Counted from the stretch's first letter, positions 9,838 to 22,382 are shown. The stretch is DNA of 64,000 bases from Siderastrea radians (GCA_964017195.1 OZ024890.1:68997376-69061375), one strand, 5' to 3'. The notes: a model not told the origin generated them from the letters alone. Translations and numbers: made by a program.

Positions 9838-12410
9838 ACCATCATTTCAGTAACAAAAACAGACGTTTTTGTTTGGTTGATTTCAGATGAAGTGGTTTAA
9901 GATAGGATAGTTCCAACATAGCATTCTCTGCAAAAATATTCATTAGAAAACCAATCACTATAATATTCAGTGGGAAACGATTTCAAACTCTATTCACCTG
10001 AAAAGCCAATGAGCTTTAATAGGTGGAGGTCGTTTGTTTCCTGTGCGAGGTACTGTCCAAGGGTTTACATTAAACAGTGCACCATTTAAGTTTACTTCGC
10101 TTTTCTTCAGCCGTTTCAGTCCCAGAGTTACAACCTCGAGGTAGATGTGACCATTGAAATAGAAGCTGGGTTGATCTGCTGATCCTGTAGTGCTGTTTGT
10201 TTCTCAGTACATGTACTTTGGAAAATGAATATTGGGATTCTTGTTGTTTAAATTCTGTCATTACTGATTTTGAGCAACAATGACTAGTAAAACTTAGGGT
10301 ATTTGGATGTTTATTAACTTGATCTAACGCAAGTCCAAATACTTTTATTTAAAAAAGCATTAAGAAACAACGAAGTAAACGTTGGCAATAACTTAATCGA
10401 GTTGCTGTACACTGGCACGACTTCTCTTCCAAGATATAAACAAACAAATGTTCATCTTCAAACAGCGATTTAAAAAATCATCGATGCGAAAAAATAGTCT
10501 CTTAATATTTCTTTGCAAATTATCAAACTTTCCATTACGAGACACTCATATAAGCTTACTATCTTAGCAAACAAGAAAATCCAAGATCCGTTAAAGTTTT
10601 GTTGTCAAGGACAGCTAACTATTAGTTAGCAGAACAATGTCCCAAAACGTTTAGGACAACATGGTCTGATTGTTACCGAAACTAGACTCCCTGCTTATGA
10701 AGGAACTAATAATATCAAAGGTCCATGAGGATGCGCATCTCGAGCACATGTAAGTAGCCGTAAATCCTCGTTGTGCAAAGGCGGGCATATTGAAACTTGT
10801 TTCTTTTCGAGGCACCAATACCGAAGCCATTGAAGAATGTGCTGTCAAGAATACTTGACAGCAGAGCTCTGCATTATTTTTTTGCAGTCTGTGTTGGGAT
10901 CCTTGAACGAGCACAGCGCTATGGAGGGTCGACTGTTAAACTGAGGTCGTACGCAAAGGACAGGTTAGATCATAAAATTTTCCAACAAGGTATAAAACAA
11001 ATAATAAGCAATTTATTTATGCCTTTAAAGATGCACTTGTACACTGCCAATAAAAACCTTCATAGAAGTCCTAAACATAAGATGTACCCTTTCTAAAACT
11101 ATCGGCATGCGATTCACAAGCGACAATTAAAACCAGAGACAGATGAATAGTACAAAATTAAGCTAAAAACAAAACGCGAGCGGACAAGATTGTGCTCTAC
11201 TTGTGAATTATTCCGCCATATTTTTCTTCTTTGGGTAGCGTTAATGAAGTCCATCAACAAGAAGCATTTAAAAATTTTCATCAGAACGAATCAAAAGTCA
11301 TTTTTGATATGTTAAATAGGAATAAACAAGCTGCGGAAATTTGCCTTTCAAAACCTTAGAGAACTTGATACGACCTTAGTTAACGCAAAAACTGTACCTT
11401 GGGGCAATTACGAAAAGCTCAAAGTATCCTTGGGGAAGAGGTGTCTTCATCGCCGGATAAAACTGAAAATACCATTTCGATTTCTTCGATCAGAGTCACA
11501 ACTTCAGCATAAGTGATTTTATTATATGGCAAACAATTCTCCAGTCTAAATCGAGTGTACTGATTGGTTAGTTTTCGGTCGGGATTTTACAGTACGGACC
11601 ATTACCATGGAAACGGTCCTTTTTGGATATTTCTTTTCGCGCTCCCGCTCCCGCAAAATTCAAACTACGAAAACGCAAGAAAATGAAAAAAGGAAAGGTT
11701 TGGAGCTTTTACAAGACAAATGAACGAGGTAAACACGTCTGTTCAGAAAAAGCGCTCTTTGATTAACTTTACCGACTTTTTAATATAAGCAAAAGACTCG
11801 TCAGCAGTGAGTCAAAAAGCATGGCCAACGTTCTTTAGTGACTGTGTATGTTTATTGTTTTTTGTACGGATTATAGACTGTAACCTGTAAAGAGCCGAGT
11901 AAATCGGCCAAGACTTAACAATAATTATCAAAATTCAGCATTTAACAAAAGAGTACGTTTCTCACAAGAAAACCTCTCGGCGAAAAAAAAAATTAAAACT
12001 GCAAAACGACTAGCAAACGGCTTTCATTGGCAACTGTAAATCGAAAGGAAACGATCACGTTCTTGTCTAGTTTAAAATTAGCCATCGCTTCAGTCAGCGC
12101 TTTCCACGTGAACAAATTAAAGCTACACGTACATGCATTAAACTAACAGTGTACCTTGATTCCTCAGCGAGAGTTCTGCTCTTGTAATGGACATCCTTGA
12201 AAATAATTTTAGCTTGTTCACAAGTCCGCTCTTGCTCACTCGCTGTAGCTCGCGCTAAAAACAACTTTGTAAGGTGCGACGAAAATTTGCTCTCAGCATC
12301 AACAAAGTTCTCCATAAAGCCAGTGAGCCAAACAACTCGCAGTATTTGATGGAGAGATAATTTCCAGTGTCTCTTTTTTAAGTTCGAGTGTTCCTTTGTT
12401 CACATTATGC
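9838..12410. other. Non-coding stretch, interior of old transposon copy A
   Basis: The first 410 bp continue the homology to about 27350-27740. The rest (10260-12410) shows only scattered similarity to 27900-28560. No convincing exon, RNA gene or tandem repeat was found. The short frames (for example 10797-11096) have neither codon structure nor domains. Confidence 0.6.
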
Positions 12411-13582
12411 ACTAGTCAATTGAAACCCCCACCCCCCGACCCCCGGGGCAGGGCGGGGAATTAACGCGGCCATACCGGTGATTTAACGCGTATTTAACAG
12501 CGTGAAATCACCGGGAGTCGGGGAATTTAACACCTGCCGTTTTTAAGCGGGGCATTTTAGCGGGGATTTAACGGTGCACCGGAAGTCTGGGTAGCTCGGT
12601 CGCTTCATGTTGAGGACTGGGTCCTAGTCTCTCCGACTCTCCTCCATGTGAAAGAAGATGGCGGACGGTGCGAGAAAGGTATTTAGACGCTTCATTCTTC
12701 TGAATCTTTAATTAAAACGGGCCATCCTGTCTATATATTGTTCTTCTGTGAGAATTTAATGTTCTATAATCGAGAATTTATTTGAATTACGTAGATTTTC
12801 GAACTATTTTATAATGCAAATTACACATTAGCAATTCCAATTCTGAGATACATGTTTGTTTTGTATATTTACAGATTCTTTTTCAGTTTAGAGAACAGCG
12901 GAAGGTAAAAGATGTAAATGATGAAACTTTTGACTGAGTTAATTCACGTAGTCCGGGGAGATTTTAGTATTCCTGAAGGGGAAGGAACTGTTGTTTTGCA
13001 ACGGTACGACGAGTCGTGGAGTGAGTGGCTTGATGTAACCGATGAAACAGAGCTCGAAGATAGGGCAAAAATTAAAGTTGTCTTGCTCGGAAAGAAAGAA
13101 GATGCAAGCGAGGAAACAAAATCGCAGGCAGTAGAGCCTACAAAAATAGATGCAGGTATGTTTTTATTTTTGTGCATGTTCCTGTTTTATATATTTAAAA
13201 ATCAACAGATGTATGTCTTCAATAGACTGGGTATCTCCTAGTACATTCTTTGTTTGATATTTAATTGTTTAATAATTCAGTCTGCCCAACGTCTGGTTTC
13301 AATGTTTGGGAAACTTTTGCCATGTAAAAAATGGGCTGGTTGTACTTAGATATATTTTTGTTTACAAGTTAGACTGAGTTGGGAAATATCTAAAAAAGGA
13401 CAAAATCTGTTTTGTGTTTTTACTGTGAAGCGACCAAAAAATACCGGGGCCATGGTGACGGGGGTTTTAACAACGAATGTTTCCCCGATGACCGGGGGAA
13501 ATGGCCAAGTTTAACACTACATAAATGTTAAATTCCCCGCCCTGTCCCGGGGGTCGGGGGCTGAGGGTTTCAATTGACTAGT
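12411..13582. mobile_element. DNA transposon-like element with about 50-bp terminal inverted repeats
   Basis: The left end ACTAGTCAATTGAAACCC and the right end GGGTTTCAATTGACTAGT are inverted copies. The match continues inward through the G/C-rich block (CCGACCCCCGGG, AGGGCGGGGAATT) for about 54 bp with roughly 50 identical. The outermost ACTAGT is itself palindromic, so it may be a 6-bp target duplication (12411-12416, 13577-13582) or part of the repeat. No transposase is present. Instead it carries a small spliced gene fragment, a Pack-type arrangement. Its superfamily is not recognisable to me. Confidence 0.7.
12658..13327 (+). pseudogene. Small three-exon gene fragment inside the inverted-repeat element
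   Basis: Exon 1 (12658-12678) encodes MADGARK and ends at a GT donor. Exon 2 starts at one of two AG acceptors (about 12874 or 12884) and runs to 13155. Exon 3 (13281-13327) follows a TTCAG acceptor in matching phase and ends VWETFAM-stop. Exon 2 encodes DFSIPEGEGTVVLQRYDES and WSEWLDVTDETELEDRAKIK, a compact acidic domain resembling a ubiquitin-like/PB1-type fold in length and pattern (inference). The frame entering exon 2 stops at TGA 12935-12937 while the domain is open one base over, so a 1-nt indel probably breaks it. It may be a captured host gene fragment or an accessory gene of the transposon; function unknown. Confidence 0.5.
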
Positions 13583-13927
13583 TTCCTGTTTGAGAGACAA
13601 TTTCCTGTTTGAGAAGCACGTTTGTGAGATTTTGTCGCGGCCTTTTCATTATTCTTCTTTTTCCCGAATTGTCTCCGCCCATAACGAAGAAGTATTTTCA
13701 AATAAAACTATCTTGTGTTGTAGAGGACGACGAAAAACTGACACATATGATAGAAGCAGAGTAGTTTTCATTCAAGAGCCACGCAAGTTTGTGCCGATCG
13801 ACAGCAACGATCATTAAACTGATTCGAAAGCCAGCTGGCTTTTTGACATCGCGCCGGAAATTGACTTGAATGAACTACCGGAAGTGTTGTTTCGTAGGAA
13901 AAATGATGCCATATAATAAACTACTTA

Positions 13928-14060
13928 CTAACTTCACTTGCTCGGGACCGTACTGGGGAATATCGGCCCTCGGTCGTTTTTGTACGGACCTCGCTGCGCT
14001 GCGCTGCGCTGCCACGACCACGGGCCAATATTCCCCAGTACGGCCCTCGCGTTCAGTTAG
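13928..14060. repeat. Imperfect palindrome (foldback) near the right end of transposon copy A
   Basis: CGTACTGGGGAATATCGGCC on the left is mirrored by GGCCAATATTCCCCAGTACG on the right. Outer CTAACT/AGTTAG arms and a GC-rich centre (CTGCG repeated) complete it. It looks like a small MITE or foldback repeat. Confidence 0.75.
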
Positions 14061-14239
14061 TAAGAATGTAGTACAGATCACCCAAGTTGTTTTTGAGGGC
14101 TTTGAGCGTGCAGGAGGCTGCAAGGAGCCATTACAATGACGTGTTAGATTTTGATTCGTCGTCCGCCATTTTGAAAATCGAATGGCGGGAAGAGGACCTG
14201 GGTTTTACTGCGCATGTTCAGCCGTTTTTGAGCCCTGTC

Positions 14240-14627
14240 GAATCGGATAAGGTAGGGTAAAGTGACACACGACCCGCAGGAGGCAGGGGCTTATCCCGGT
14301 TTCTGTAACATGAAGCAACTGAGAGTATTGCTACTCCCCCCTGGATGGGGTGCTAGTCCATCACAGGGTTACCCCAGCAGTATGTCGTTGGTACCCATTT
14401 ATACACCTGAGTGGAGAGACACAATCTGGGGTAGCCTTTCTAGCTTGTCTAAGGAAACCACACGATGGTAGGGGCCTGGTCTCAAACCACGAACCTTCCT
14501 GTCTGAAGGAGAAGGTCATTTGAATTTTGAAGTAATTTAAAGGCCAGAAAACGAAGCTGAATGTTAGGTATATTATGACATAAAAAGCGAGCTAGACTTA
14601 AATTCTTTCATTCTCTCTTATTTTTAG
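14240..14627. repeat. Interspersed repeat fragment upstream of the orphan exon
   Basis: 14325-14510 has the character of a dispersed repeat: GGATGGGGTGCTAGTCCATC, ACAGGGTTACCCCAGCAG, then CCCATTTATACACC and GTGGAGAGACAC. I recognise this general pattern from invertebrate genomes but cannot name the family without a library. No other copy lies in this window. The rest of the interval is unannotated. Confidence 0.4.
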
Positions 14628-14757
14628 GATGAAGAAGAAAGGAAAAGTTACAGTAATTCCCGCCTCTGAAGATTTCCCCGACGAAGCCGTGGTCATGGAG
14701 AGTTATAAGCCGGGAACGAGTCGTGAACGCCAGATGGCCTGGGAGACAGTCACTTAA
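14628..14757 (+). CDS. Candidate terminal coding exon of an unidentified gene
   Basis: A polypyrimidine tract and acceptor (TCTTATTTTTAG) end at 14627. The following 130 bp are open in the frame beginning with an ATG one base into the exon and ending TAA at 14755-14757. This gives a 42-residue hydrophilic tail including KVTVIPASEDFPDEAVV and SRERQMAWETVT. AT-rich sequence with AATAAATAATA follows at about 15005. The composition is typical of a cytoplasmic C-terminal tail. No upstream exon could be matched, and the family is not recognised. It could also be a chance open stretch or an exon orphaned by the transposon to its left. Confidence 0.35.
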
Positions 14758-16676
14758 ATTGATAGTTTAACTTCAAGAGAAATCTGCACTATTTTCGACA
14801 CAGCATAACTGTGCATTATTGCACATTAAAAATTCTTAAAGACGATTATTTAAACCAAGGTTGCACAGAGTTTAAGAACTGAACTAATTTTAGGTTATTA
14901 AAAGAACTGAACTAATCTTTAGCAAGGTCATTGCGATTATCTAGTCTTTCACTTGTTACACTTGAATGTCACCTGTCTAACAAGTATGACTCTTTTCCAA
15001 GTTTTAATAAATAATACAATTCAGAGTTCCTCTAAGGATGTCGTTCTTGAAGTGCTTGTATTTACCTCAATCTGATTGTCTTACTAAAACTTAGTTTCAA
15101 TTTTCTGCCCACAATTTCCTTCAGTTTGCCTTATGACGGATGCAATACATGAGATGTTTCAGGTGCTTGAGAACAACAGATCAAGCGCATGTCTGAGATG
15201 AACATGACAAGGGAGGGAAGCGCTGGCAGTTTAGTGGGGCGAAATCGAAAAATCGAAGCCAGTTCGCGTCAGAATGAAATGTTAAATGTTCAGTACCGGT
15301 AATGAGTAACAAGCATACACTTTTGGTGATCTGAGATTAAGCATAAATTACAAATGAAGAATAACTTACCAATTACAAATTTTAATGAGTATGTTTTGAT
15401 TGTGTTCTTTGTTTCCTGGTCCACAAGCCTTCTTGTCCATGTCCTCGAATGATACTCCTTTGACGTAAACAATTTCTGATATTAATGCCTTTGACTAGTC
15501 AGTTTTCCATTTGATACCTGCATTTGATCATTCATGATTAGCAAAGTTTACTCCTTTCTGTCTCAGAATACCACATCAAGATCCAATGGATAAAAAGAGC
15601 GATTTAAAGTCACTTTTTGTTCCGTAATTTGAATGGTCCGCGGTTTCTTCTTTCGAATCATCCTCTTTATTCCGTTTTCCAAGTTTTCAGCTATAACTAG
15701 CCATAACTGACATCTAGATATTTCCCAGGTTAACAGTTAAGCTCTGCAGAACTCAGAGGATTTTTCTATCAAGTCTCTGATTACTATTCAATACATTCAG
15801 TATTACACAGGGTGCATCTTACTTGAAGGATGAGGTGAATACAGAAGCTGACTATTAATTTTCAAAGGACTGGAAATGTTTTGTGATACAAATAGATTCA
15901 AATGATCTTCTCATCTCCCAAAGAACACCGTGTCTGTACATAAGACACGTGTGACGGCGAGTAAGGAGAATTTGTATCAGCATATAGTTCATAACAGTAT
16001 GCTGATTTGATGCATTGAAGGAGTTGAAATCCGTTTTCAGTCTCCTCACTGTACCTTGTCAAAACCTGGGCTGCCGTTAAGATTTAAAACCTCTCTTAAA
16101 GTGAGTTTAGTACTGTTTAAAATCGAATCCCACTTACCGGAACGCCTTTATTTAAATTATTTTCCTTCTTGTTCCTGTTTCGTCTACAGTTTTGATAGGA
16201 AATGCCACCTTGTGTCTGAACTATACAAACGTGCATGATAGTTTAAACAATGAAGTAACGTCAAAAAATAAACAGCCTGCGGAAAAGCTCGTTTTTGCAT
16301 AATATTTGTTAAGGGTAACTGCGTTATGCATCTCAAAGAACGTACTCAGTTCGCACAATCCATGGTGTCTGGGATTTATGTACCACGTGTATTTAACTAG
16401 TCGATAACAGACGGTGTTAGTCAGAGCGAGGAAAATGGAATTGGTTATCAGAAAAACTACGGTGAGCAATTAGTGTAAATGAATTTTACAGCTTTTTTGT
16501 AAATATATTGTCTTGTATGCCGCGATATTATTAATAGACCACGATTGTAAATTAATTAGCTCCAGAAAAAATACATGTTCGGTTTATATTTACAATATCC
16601 AGGATACTGTTTTCAATATAATTTTTAGTCATTGAAAATGAGTTCCAGTCTTATCTAGAGTCTTCACTCTGTCAAG
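14758..16676. other. Intergenic, including the promoter region of the long pentraxin gene
   Basis: No supported exon or repeat was found. A TATA-like stretch (TTTATATTTA) occurs at about 16580, roughly 95 bp upstream of the pentraxin start codon. It may be a core promoter element, but this is only a sequence guess. Confidence 0.4.
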
Positions 16677-18648
16677 ATGTTGGCTACAAAGTTGATTTGC
16701 TTTTATCTGTGTCTTGTGGCTGTTTCCCAAGTTATCTCGTCCACTCGAGTCAACACAACATCCCCGGATGGGAAGGTTTTTATCTCTGGAGATCATAACG
16801 AAGTTGTTGTGTCCACGGCTCGAGAATCAAAGATCGCGCTCGCTGAGATCAAAAGCAAATTGGAGTCGCTGGACAAAAAAGATAAAGAGTTCTCAACAAA
16901 ACTGCAAGCCTCGGATAAACGAATGGCCGCCCTTGACAAGATTCAAGGAAATCTAAAAACAATGAACCAAACCATCGAAGCTTTCTCCGAGAAAGAAGAA
17001 AAAAAAGATAAGGAGTTCTCGAGAACACTGCAAGGCTTGGAAAATAGAATCTTGCTTCTAAACAAGATTCCAGCAAAACTGAATACATTGAACCAGACAA
17101 TTGGAACGTTGTCCAAAACGGTTGAGGCACTAAACAAGTCAAATGAAGGGCTGATCGGGCAGGTTGAGGCAATGTCTCAGAGGCTGTCGCGTTTGGAAAG
17201 AAAAGGTACACAAATTTTTTTCTTACTTTCAAGTTCTGAAGGGTAAAAATGGTTTGACGAGTTGTGGGATGGGGAAAATCGAGACGGGAAGGTGTATACT
17301 AGACATCCTGAACGTGAGATACATAAAATAACCGTGGCACGATAGTGTTAAAGTTCATAGGCGGGATACGGAACACGAAAGGGTGCGGGGAAGGGTGATT
17401 TGAAAGTTCAATTTTGTACCCCCTAGCTCAAATAAATTCCGAATTGCTGAATGGGTCTGGGTCCAAAGACGTTGTGCCTATCGCAAATTCCTACAGGTAC
17501 ATAAAATATTAAAATTCGCTATTATTTGACAATAATGAATTTCCTATGCATTTGTGCGCGTATGTAGACCTATATAGGGTATGTGTTTTTAGCACTGTCT
17601 TTCCTCCCGCAAAACATTTCTTTATTCTTCAACAAAGTGCTTTCTTTCATTTGCTATTACCTCGCATTAGAAAACTACGCTCTGCTATTCCCGCGAAAAG
17701 GAACCAGTGATTACGTCATCACACGTGGTATGCCAAGCCTCAAAGCCGTGACATTCTGTCTGTGGATGAAGACCGCTGATAAAGGAAATGTTGGAGTTCT
17801 GCTGAGCTATGCAGTGCCGGGATCAGACAACGAGATCATCCTGGGAGGCAGCAAGTTTAATATCTGGATTGGATCTAGTCATAGGTGAAACAGTATACAC
17901 AAATGTGCAGTAAAAACCTTTATAATCCCGCCTACTGGTTGAAGTTCAACAGTCTGGTCACACAAAAACATTGCCTACTGTTTCGATTTAAACCAACAAA
18001 GGCAAGGCAATCTCGTTTCCAGGAACCTTTCTCAAGAGATGCAAATAAAGCTTGAATCTAATGTGTTTCATCAATAATTCAAAGAGTTTTTATTAAAAAG
18101 GTCAACCAACAACTGAACAATTCAGTTAACTAATACTGGAACAGGATGAGAGGTCTGACATCACTATTCGCTCTTATTTTATTAGGCGGACCTCCGTGTC
18201 TGCAAACGACGGAAGATGGCACCACATCTGCGTGACATGGGAGAATGTCGCTGGATCATGGAAGTTGTATAAAGATGGCAAGTTTGGCTTCGCTGGAAAA
18301 GGTTTCAAAACAGGTATATTTTCTGCGTGATGTGCAAATAACTTCATCAAAGCCGTATAATATGCTAATAATATTGTTTTCTTTAAACATTTCTTAGGTC
18401 ACGTGATCCGTAGCGGTGGAGCACTGGTACTAGGCCAAGAGCAAGATTCAGTGGGAGGATCCTTTGATGCCAATCAGTGTTTCATCGGTGAAATGACAGG
18501 TGTCAACATCTGGGATCTTGTGATAGGAGACAAAGAGATCAAGCGCATGTCCAAGTCGTGCCATTCAGGGGTGGGGAACGTGTTCCAGTGGCCCAACTTT
18601 AAGCCTCACGTGAAAGGCTCAGTGAAGATTATTAAACCTTCATGTTAA
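16677..18648 (+). CDS. Secreted long pentraxin (coiled coil plus pentraxin domain), complete four-exon gene
   Basis: The exons are 16677-17205, 17671-17884, 18186-18313 and 18398-18648. All introns are GT-AG, and phases 1-2-1 give a 373-residue product. Residues 1-22 form a signal peptide (MLATKLICFYLCLVAVS). About 45-176 is a coiled coil built from two related units of some 45 residues (KKDKEFS... each time) with several NxT/S sites. The remaining ~195 residues form a pentraxin domain. It has the two disulfide cysteines (FCLW, HHIC), the HxCxTW signature, and calcium-site residues matching human serum amyloid P component: DNE, then EQD, then D and Q in SFDANQCF. Family knowledge suggests a secreted, oligomeric, calcium-dependent lectin or pattern-recognition protein. 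The architecture parallels neuronal-type long pentraxins. The gene looks intact. Confidence 0.88.
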
Positions 18649-21336
18649 CCTGCATGAAGATGCCAGCTCCAAACTAAAGGAAGTTAACTTCTCGTAATAT
18701 AGTATGTAACTACTACGGAGCACCAACCATTAAAGAAAATGTTTGTTACAATTTTTGTTTGTTTTGTCATAATCGACAGAATACGTCCGTTAAGGTCCGT
18801 ATCTTCCTTCAGTCGCAGTTTATTCCGGCTTTTCTAATTACTTCTCTCGCTAAAATTGCCGTTCGGGGTGATTCACTGCAGTCAAAACACTTATTTCTCA
18901 GGTGCCAAACATTAGCACGTTTTAAGAACATTCCAACCTCGAAATAATAATAAAAAATTGGAGCGCTCAGCCTCAGTTCAAAAACAAAACAGAACAGGAC
19001 TACCTTTTATAAAAAAAATAGAGTGTATTGTTTTAACAATTATCAAACTCACAATCGTTGTTTGGTTACTCAAAAAATGTCTGAAAAAATGGGTTTTGAG
19101 TTTTGTATTGAAGACAGATTTTTTAAAATAGTTGCTTGAAAGATTCAAGAGTTTCATGAGACCAAGTTGCGACTTACAAGAACCCTTCCTAATTAACCGG
19201 CCGTCGCCATAAGGCGACCGCCGGTTTATAAAATGGACACGGCTTCTTTTTTTCATGGTCAGTTGGCTTAACATACGAACAATGTGCTGTGAAGCTTGTG
19301 GTACGGGTACTCAAGAGCGCTGCTGTCTTATATAAGACGCATGCGCATATCGGTCTGCTAAATGTTACCTTCGTGCGTTCTTGTTTTTAAATTTACGGTT
19401 TTAAGATATAAACGGCGAAGGGTGTTAAGTTTGGGGTTTCTATATTTGCCTTGTATAACGCATGCGCAACTGAGTAAAGCAGCTAACAGGATTAAATGCA
19501 AAATTGGCTGTGTTGTCTGATCTAGTTAGTGGTTATGGTGAAAATTTTTTTTTAGCGCAGGAGTTTTGTTATGGGGATTGACATTTTGAGGGATGTAAAA
19601 ATGTGGGTGTGGAAGGATTTGTGACCGGTGAGGGGCATATCACGCTTCTGCGAATGTGATTTGCTTTGAAAGTTGCATTTTGTATAGCAGCAGTGTAATA
19701 TTGTGCTGCGTGAGAGGCAGTTTCCCTTGGCGCTTTATGGGGGGACGGTTTCCGAAGTGGATTGTAAGTTTTCTCATTGGGTAACCTGTATTTCGCAGAG
19801 GAGAGAAACGACAGCTGTGTTTGCAGCTTATTAGCGCGGTAAGGAACGGTGGCTTGAGAAGAGAAGGGCTTGGCACTAGTATGATGATGCAATTAGTGAA
19901 TTGCACCATCAATACATCATAGTTCTTGAGAAGGGAAAGAGATGAGTGTTTATTTGACGCGAGAAGTTGGTTTTAATTGTATAAAGACGAAGGAATCGGT
20001 TATTAATAAGGAGATCAATTAATAAGGTAGCTGTTACGAGTCTTTAAGTTAGTTCGTGTGGTTTGCGTGTGTTGTTGCCGTTCCCAGTCAACTTGTTTAC
20101 TTTGCATGGGGATTCCCGGGTTAGCAAACCAGATTTAAACATCGCGTCATGAGATATGCCTTAACGTGCCTCAGACTCTGACGATCTGCTCCAGCTCGTG
20201 TTTTTCAAGCGTTATATTTTGATTCTACTGCTATGTTCATTGTTTGTATCCACGTTCTGGGCACAACAGTAAATATTTCGTCATCCTTTTGTAAAGCATC
20301 CTCAGTTATGGGCAAATTTATACCGACATTCAACGTTTGAGTGAATTTGCGTTTTTCAGAAAAAGTAAAAGCGGTAAGAAAGATAAGTTGAGTCATCAGA
20401 GTTTAAACATTACGTCATCCAGTAACGCTATAGTCAAAACATTGTGTCACACAATCACACTTTTCGTCACGCCGGTTCGTAGAAATACAGGATCGCGCTA
20501 ACAGTTGTGAAACCTAGGGGTGGGGAGGGTCAGAACGGCCGGTTAAGATGCCCATTTGGCTTTCTTGTTTAAGATCTGTCTCAGCGTCAAATTTGGCTAG
20601 AAGAACATATAGATGGTAGCAGGTCAAGGTCATTCTCAGCCTGTGGAGTACTCAGGGTCTCTGGGTTGCTGTAATTCAAGATGGTGGCTAGCCTGTTACT
20701 AAACAGTTATTCCAAGGCGAGCGCGCCTTGGATATGAGGTATTATTAAAAACTGGACTAGGTATGTTGGATTTCTAACAGTTTGATTGGCTGAACGGGGC
20801 TAGGCTATCAGCTCATGTACCTGCTGCAACCAAATATGGTCAATGAACACTCAACAACAAAATGAACAAAGTGAGCTGAAAGTTTTTTTTCCTCGAGAGC
20901 AACCCGGCGAGAAAAATGGACGAGAAAAATCACTTAGCAGCGAATTTAAATTAAGCAGAATTCCAATAGCGTCACCAACAATTAAGCATCACCAACAGCG
21001 TCGTCTAACACAAGTCAAAATTGTTTAAAGGAACTGTGCAGCAATAGAAATTTAAGCATCAAGCGTTGCGTTTACAATTATTTTCTTTCATCGATCGTCA
21101 CGTCGATCATAAAAATTGAACAAACGGTAGGTTTTATCAGGAAGGCTTTCCACTTCAAAATATCAAGACAAGACATATCAAGACAAGACAAGACAAGACA
21201 AAACACAGTGAAATGAGGCAGGAGCATTTAGTGAAAACTATCACACGTTCATGGCGAGTCGGAGCGAAAATCAAGAGGCTGTCTAAACGAGTGCTAAACA
21301 AACTACAGCTGAAAACTACCGAGAAGGAAGGAAGGA
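18649..21336. other. Intergenic, no gene supported
   Basis: The 3' flank of the pentraxin gene is AT-rich with an ATTAAAG-like signal near 18730. A small GC-rich hairpin (CCAAGGCGAGCGCGCCTTGG, about 20715) and a run of AAGACAAGAC repeats (about 21165-21200) are the only structures noted. Open frames here show no domains or splice context. Confidence 0.6.
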
Positions 21337-22382
21337 CCACAGGCCGCCCAAACTCAAAATAAGAATACGATCGAGTTGCGAAATGTGACCTTCGCTATAA
21401 GACTTTGTATGGGAAATGCACTTTGGTTCTCAAAACGCTAAAATAAAGTTATGAATGTGGAAATAAACTTCACTTACCTTAACATGGGGTCGTCTTTGTG
21501 TCTTGTTTGTAATTTGGGCGCAATTAGTGGCCGTTTTAGGCGAGGTTTTGGTTCGGTGTTGTTCGCGGTGTTGTTTCTCCACTTAAAACGAAGGAAGGCA
21601 GGTGACTGGAGACGACCGAGTCCAACAAATCGCTCACGGATCACAGCGCAACGCAGAGAATCGCCATAAAAACACCATATTCATAAAGCCACGTAATTTC
21701 TGCATCCCATTCAGTCTTCACGGTGATCGAACGGCAATCCTGGTCTGAGAAAATTCGAAAAACATTCAGGTATCGGCGATCTTCCCGTGCGCTGGGCTTT
21801 TGGCGTGGACACGGCCGTTGCAGGCTGCAGCATTCGGCACTCTCATTGGTCAATTCAAACCACCGGTCACGCGCCAACAACAGACTGTCTGTTTCTGTCT
21901 GTCTGGCCTTGTCCACGCCAAAAGCCCAGCGCACGGGAAGATCGACGATAGCTGAATGTTTTTCGAATTTTCTCAGACCAGAATTGCCGTTCGATCACCG
22001 TGAAGGCTGAATGGGATGCAAAAATTACGTGGCTTTATGAATATGGTATTTTTATGGCGATTCTTTGGTTGCGTTGTGAGCCGAGAGCGATTTGTTGGAC
22101 TCGGTCGTCTGCAGTCACCTGCCTTCCTTCGTTTTAAGTGGAGAAACAACACCGCGAACAACACCAAACCAAAAACTCGCCTAAAGCGGCCACGAATTGC
22201 GCCCAAATTACAAACAGACACAAAGACGACCCCATGTGAAGGTAAGTGAAGTTTATTTCCACATTCATAGCTTTATTTTAGCATTTTGAGAACCAAAGTG
22301 CATTTCCCATACAAAGTCTTATAGCGAAGGTCACATTTCGCACCTCGATGGTATTCTTATTTTGAGCTTGGGCCGCCTGTGG
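21337..22382. repeat. Large inverted repeat, 473-bp arms, 100-bp spacer
   Basis: The left arm 21337-21810 and right arm 21911-22382 are inverted copies with scattered differences. The outer edges read CCACAGGC on the left and GCCTGTGG on the right. The spacer includes an inverted CCAAT box (CATTGGTC). Each arm has an outward-facing donor-like AAGGTAAGTG after the sequence CGACCCCATGT (right arm at about 22240, left arm on the minus strand at about 21478). The structure therefore resembles two head-to-head copies of one promoter plus first exon. It could equally be a transposon with very long terminal inverted repeats and little interior. The right arm has an open frame (22016-22249) rich in Lys/Arg/Thr near its end. 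Confidence 0.85.

Larger units (their letters stand above)
303..14239 (+). mobile_element. Mutator-like element copy A, left end missing, with nested insertions
   Basis: From about 314 the sequence aligns for roughly 2.4 kb with 24775-27340. After the BEL insertion it continues at 9838-10250 against about 27350-27740. Similarity is then weak until the right end, where 14218-14239 resembles the right terminal repeat of copy B (20 of 22 positions by eye) and the nearby motif GTCCGCCATTTTG is also shared. The left end is lost under the minisatellite and no target duplication can be checked. The interior has no intact transposase; 1700-1975 is a short open frame sharing a stretch (HVYKDLRNK, FFPSC, SYINFVA) with copy B but disrupted differently. 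The middle is assigned to this element only by its flanks. Confidence 0.55.

Noticed and set aside
21723..22010. 95-codon ORF in the inverted-repeat spacer
   Set aside because: It crosses both arms and the spacer. The frame reflects symmetry of the arms and shows no domain.
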